Positions 3,918 through 6,716 of a DNA stretch of 6,716 nucleotides are shown piece after piece. The notes under the pieces were generated by a model that worked only from the letters and a program-made list of their open reading frames with translations, had not been told where the DNA came from and searched no databases. The DNA is taken from contig JANMNT010000155.1 in assembly GCA_031368465.1 (NCBI GenBank), positions 1-6,716 on the forward strand. The letters are read 5' to 3'. How positions within the stretch are numbered: position 1 is the first letter of the stretch; each line of letters opens with the position of its first letter. A program made the position numbers and the translations under genes. The stretch is from UKL13-2 sp031368465. GTDB lineage: Bacteria; Pseudomonadota; Gammaproteobacteria; Burkholderiales; Usitatibacteraceae.

Positions 3918-6278
3918 CTACTCGTATGCCAGCGCCGTCACCACCGAGTGGCGCAGCGATAGATACAAACACACCCAGACGGTCGCAACGATCAATACGG
4001 CACTGGCACACAGTTGCAACATGCCTGACGACGAAAATATCAATGGCACACTGACGTGTAGCAGCAGTCGTTCGGCGGCATCGAGCATGGCGCGGGTCAA
4101 TACAACCGACCCTGCAATCGAAATTGTGATGCCAAGCACCACCACACTCACCGCCTCCACCAGCAGTGTCGACATGATGTGGTGGCGGGTGGCGCCGATG
4201 GTACGCATGATGGCGAGTTCGCGCGCGCGCTCGGCGACGTTCAGTGCCGTTGCCGCAACCAACACAATCGCGCCGACAAACGCAATCGCAAACGCGACAA
4301 TACGAATCACCTCGCCGACCACAAAAAAATGTTCCTCGAGTGAATCACGCAACATCGTTTTGGTGAAAATTTGCGATGGCGGCAGTTTCGCCGTCATATA
4401 TGCCCGATCAAGCGTGTTGGCCGCCATTTCGATATCAGCATTGTTGGTTTTAATCCGGACCGTACCGGCCCGCTCATCGAGACCGGTGATACGATCAAAC
4501 GTGGCGGCGTCCGCATACGCCACTGCCGACGCAATTTCGTCAACCATGCCGACAATTTCGACAGAGGTTCGACGCTCGCGAAACACCAGTCCGACCTTTG
4601 CGCCGGTACGCAGCGCCGGATTGATGTTGTGCAGATAGCGCGTCACCAAAATTTCGTTGGCGGCACGCGGTGAGCGCCCCTCGACCACGGGTCGCTTGAA
4701 TAATCGCGACTGCACGGGATAACCAACCAGTCCAAAACGCTCGGGCGATTCACCCTCGCCCGCCGCCGCGCCAGTGGTGACGCGTGCACGCCGCCAGGCT
4801 TCGGCCACGGTGGTATCGCCGGTGCTGCGCGCGACGCGTTCCAAGTCGACCGGCAACACGGCTTGCGGCATAAACACCTCGATGTCATGCGCTTGCTCGG
4901 CCAGATTAGTGTCGACAACATGCATCAGGCTTTCGTAATTGCTGCGGGTGGTCAACAGCAGCGCCCCACCGGCTGAAAACGCCAGCACCATGATCGTCAG
5001 ACGCCAGGGCCGGCGCCAGGCATTGCGCATACCGAGCGAAAAACCAACGCTGCGGCCAAACACCAACAGTTGTGACACAAAACGGGTCAGCACAGGGAGT
5101 GCGGCAATGCCGGGGTCCGCCAATGTTTCGCGCACGGATTTACGGGCGGCACGAATGATGGGCAACGCCATCGCCACCAACGGCACCAAAACCACCATCA
5201 CCAACGCTTGCAGCAATAATGTCATCGGTACATCACGCCTTAACAGATCGATATTCAGAATATCGGCCTCAAATCCAGCCAGTATTTGCCCGAGCCAAAT
5301 GCCCGCCGGAAATGCAATCGCGATTGCCATCACAATCAACGGCAACGCCATCAGCAGATATTGCGACGCAATATGATACGTTTGGGCGCCGATGGTTTTC
5401 ATCACCGCCACCTGCCGCGCTTCGCGACGCATCCACGCGGAGAACAGGTATCCCGTCAACGCCGTGGCGCTGGCCAGCGCGAGCGCGGCAAGAATGGCGA
5501 GCACACGCAACATCGCCATCATCAATCCCTGATGCGGATGTTGCGGCTGGCGCAAATCAGTGCGTGAGACAGTCACACCACTCTCGCCCAAAACTTTCTT
5601 GATCGACGCCGCCAATTCGGCGACGTCATTGTCACTTCCCCGGACCGGCATCTTGACCAACAGTTGGTCAAAATTAGTGTTGTACGCGAGGCGTTTGGCT
5701 GCCGCCGGTGTGATGTAGCCGTAAATCATCCGCTCCTGCGTACTCGGCGCCACCGCGGTGTCATGCACAAACCCACCGACCACAATGTTTGAAATTTCAC
5801 CGCTGGCGGTTCGCACCGCAAGTGGCTTACCGACATCACCGGCAATAATCGATCGGCCAGACTGTTCGATAAAAATTGTTGTTGCACTATCCGGCCAATT
5901 GCCACCCCCGCCATGCAGATGGACAACGCCCGTCTGTTGCGCTGAAAAATCATCCACCACAGACAGCCGCATTGGCAGCCAGCCGCCTGCCGTGGTTGCG
6001 ACGCGGGTGATGATGGTGCCGCGCATATCTGCCGCGCCGACACCGTCAACCGCGCGCACCAGCGATAAGGTGGCGGCATCAAGACGATCAACCCAAACAA
6101 CCAGATCAGGAACCCTGGCGCTTTCAAAGCTGACGGGAATTTCACGTGAGAGTATGGCGCGTGCATTTAATGCCGCCATCACACCTGCAATACCAATCAC
6201 AAGAATAAACAGCATCAACGCCCATTGCGACCGGTATTGGCGAGGGTCACCACGCACTTTGCGCCACCGCATCTTCAT
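3918..6278 (-). CDS. ABC transporter permease with two FtsX/MacB-type repeats
   Basis: A 786-residue inner-membrane permease of the MacB/FtsX (type VII ABC) superfamily. It contains two tandem units, each with one transmembrane helix, a large periplasmic domain and three more helices: TM1 about 18-38, periplasmic 40-250, TM2-4 about 255-282, 303-333 and 352-378; then TM5 about 427-447, periplasmic 450-650, TM6-8 about 652-680, 705-728 and 755-775. Each unit has the conserved cytoplasmic motif after its second helix: REARQVAVMKTIGAQTYHI (285-303) and ERARELAIMRTIGATRHHI (683-701). Length and layout resemble E. coli YbbP-like and lipoprotein-export-like permeases rather than single-unit LolC or MacB. 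Such systems use ATP to move lipids, lipoproteins or peptides, or work mechanically across the envelope; the substrate here is unknown. The ATG overlaps the ATPase stop (ATGA at 6275-6278). No later operon gene follows before the convergent toxin gene. Confidence 0.92.
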   Translation of the reverse strand: MKMRWRKVRGDPRQYRSQWALMLFILVIGIAGVMAALNARAILSREIPVSFESARVPDLVVWVDRLDAATLSLVRAVDGVGAADMRGTIITRVATTAGGWLPMRLSVVDDFSAQQTGVVHLHGGGGNWPDSATTIFIEQSGRSIIAGDVGKPLAVRTASGEISNIVVGGFVHDTAVAPSTQERMIYGYITPAAAKRLAYNTNFDQLLVKMPVRGSDNDVAELAASIKKVLGESGVTVSRTDLRQPQHPHQGLMMAMLRVLAILAALALASATALTGYLFSAWMRREARQVAVMKTIGAQTYHIASQYLLMALPLIVMAIAIAFPAGIWLGQILAGFEADILNIDLLRRDVPMTLLLQALVMVVLVPLVAMALPIIRAARKSVRETLADPGIAALPVLTRFVSQLLVFGRSVGFSLGMRNAWRRPWRLTIMVLAFSAGGALLLTTRSNYESLMHVVDTNLAEQAHDIEVFMPQAVLPVDLERVARSTGDTTVAEAWRRARVTTGAAAGEGESPERFGLVGYPVQSRLFKRPVVEGRSPRAANEILVTRYLHNINPALRTGAKVGLVFRERRTSVEIVGMVDEIASAVAYADAATFDRITGLDERAGTVRIKTNNADIEMAANTLDRAYMTAKLPPSQIFTKTMLRDSLEEHFFVVGEVIRIVAFAIAFVGAIVLVAATALNVAERARELAIMRTIGATRHHIMSTLLVEAVSVVVLGITISIAGSVVLTRAMLDAAERLLLHVSVPLIFSSSGMLQLCASAVLIVATVWVCLYLSLRHSVVTALAYE

Positions 6279-6716
6279 GCGTTTGGGGCTCCGCCGGCCA
6301 GCCTTTTGTCTGACGCAATCGCACCGTCCTTCAAACGGATGACACGCTCCGCATCCTCGGCAAGATTGGCGTCATGTGTGACGACGATAATGGTCTTGTT
6401 GGCGCCAATGAGTTGGGCGAACAACAGATTGATGTCTGCGGCTGTCTCGCTGTCAAGGTTGCCGGTGGGCTCATCCGCCAACAGGATCGGCGGATCGTTG
6501 GCGAGTGCACGCGCGATGGCGGCACGCTGCTGCTGGCCACCCGACAATGCCGACGGCAATTTGTTGGCCTGGTCAATCAGCCCAACCCGATCGAGCAACT
6601 CTTCCGCGCGTGACCGGCGTTGCGCGGCAGGAATCTTATCGACGTACTCCATGGCCAGCATCAGATTTTCGGCAACAGAAAGTGTCGGCAACAATTGGAA
6701 AAACTGGAATACCACG
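6275..6716 (-). CDS. ABC transporter ATP-binding protein, MacB/LolD type (partial, N-terminus outside window)
   Basis: The visible 146 residues are the C-terminal two thirds of a nucleotide-binding subunit that powers the neighbouring FtsX-type permease. In order: the Q-loop VFQFFQLLPTLSVAEN (residues 2-17 of the visible part), signature LSGGQQQR (57-64), Walker B ILLADE (77-82), D-loop GNLD (85-88) and the switch His in THD (H114). The Q-loop wording is typical of the LolD/MacB/YbbA group. Walker A lies beyond the right edge; the GTG at 6715 is an internal Val codon and not the start, so roughly 80-90 residues are missing. All visible catalytic motifs are intact. The stop overlaps the permease start by four bases, so the two genes are translationally coupled. 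Confidence 0.95.
   Translation of the reverse strand, partial: VVFQFFQLLPTLSVAENLMLAMEYVDKIPAAQRRSRAEELLDRVGLIDQANKLPSALSGGQQQRAAIARALANDPPILLADEPTGNLDSETAADINLLFAQLIGANKTIIVVTHDANLAEDAERVIRLKDGAIASDKRLAGGAPNA

Noticed and set aside
4021..4638. A 205-codon + strand open frame, and another at 5758-6342, opposite the permease gene
   Set aside because: Their peptides are Ser/Thr/Ala-rich low-complexity strings typical of the antisense of a hydrophobic GC-rich membrane-protein gene. The - strand frame has clear FtsX repeats.
6713..6715. GTG as the start of the ABC ATPase gene
   Set aside because: It sits in the Q-loop of the protein; the essential Walker A region must lie further upstream, so the gene continues past the right edge.

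Overview
The window looks like chromosomal DNA from a proteobacterium, most likely a betaproteobacterium. The evidence is gene content: a Ste24-type M48 membrane protease, a pterin-4a-carbinolamine dehydratase and the ribosome-assembly GTPase RsgA in a row on the + strand, apparently divergent from oligoribonuclease (orn) at the left edge. I recall this order from betaproteobacteria but could not check it. Base composition is moderately GC-rich and similar throughout. No rRNA, tRNA, CRISPR array, insertion sequence or phage gene is visible.

Region 1 (1-3045) is a compact, probably co-transcribed + strand block of housekeeping type. It holds the M48 protease (151-1416), the carbinolamine dehydratase (1461-1790), RsgA (1787-2689, overlapping the dehydratase stop by an ATGA) and a small VOC/glyoxalase-fold protein (2692-3045, 2 bp after the rsgA stop). 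The leftmost 27 bases on the - strand read as a short N-terminus that would fit Orn, so 28-150 is probably a divergent promoter region.

Region 2 (about 3046-3890) is an accessory islet. A 198-bp spacer contains a stretch that reads like coding sequence but has no start codon. It is followed by a good sigma70-like promoter, two close palindromes over that promoter, and a strong Shine-Dalgarno. Then comes a type II toxin-antitoxin pair: a Phd/YefM-fold antitoxin (3244-3474) and a PIN-domain VapC-type ribonuclease (3471-3872), joined by an ATGA overlap. A hairpin with a T-run at the end of the toxin gene probably ends transcription.

Region 3 (3918-6716, - strand, convergent with the TA pair) is the 3' part of an ABC-transporter operon. 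The ATPase gene enters from the right edge without its Walker A region and overlaps by ATGA the gene for a 786-residue permease with two FtsX/MacB-type repeats. This is a MacB-superfamily (type VII) system; its substrate cannot be read from the window.

I found no clearly new multi-gene system. The observations most worth a second look are the regulatory architecture of the toxin-antitoxin islet, the start-less open frame just upstream of it, and the carbinolamine dehydratase coupled to rsgA with no phenylalanine hydroxylase nearby.
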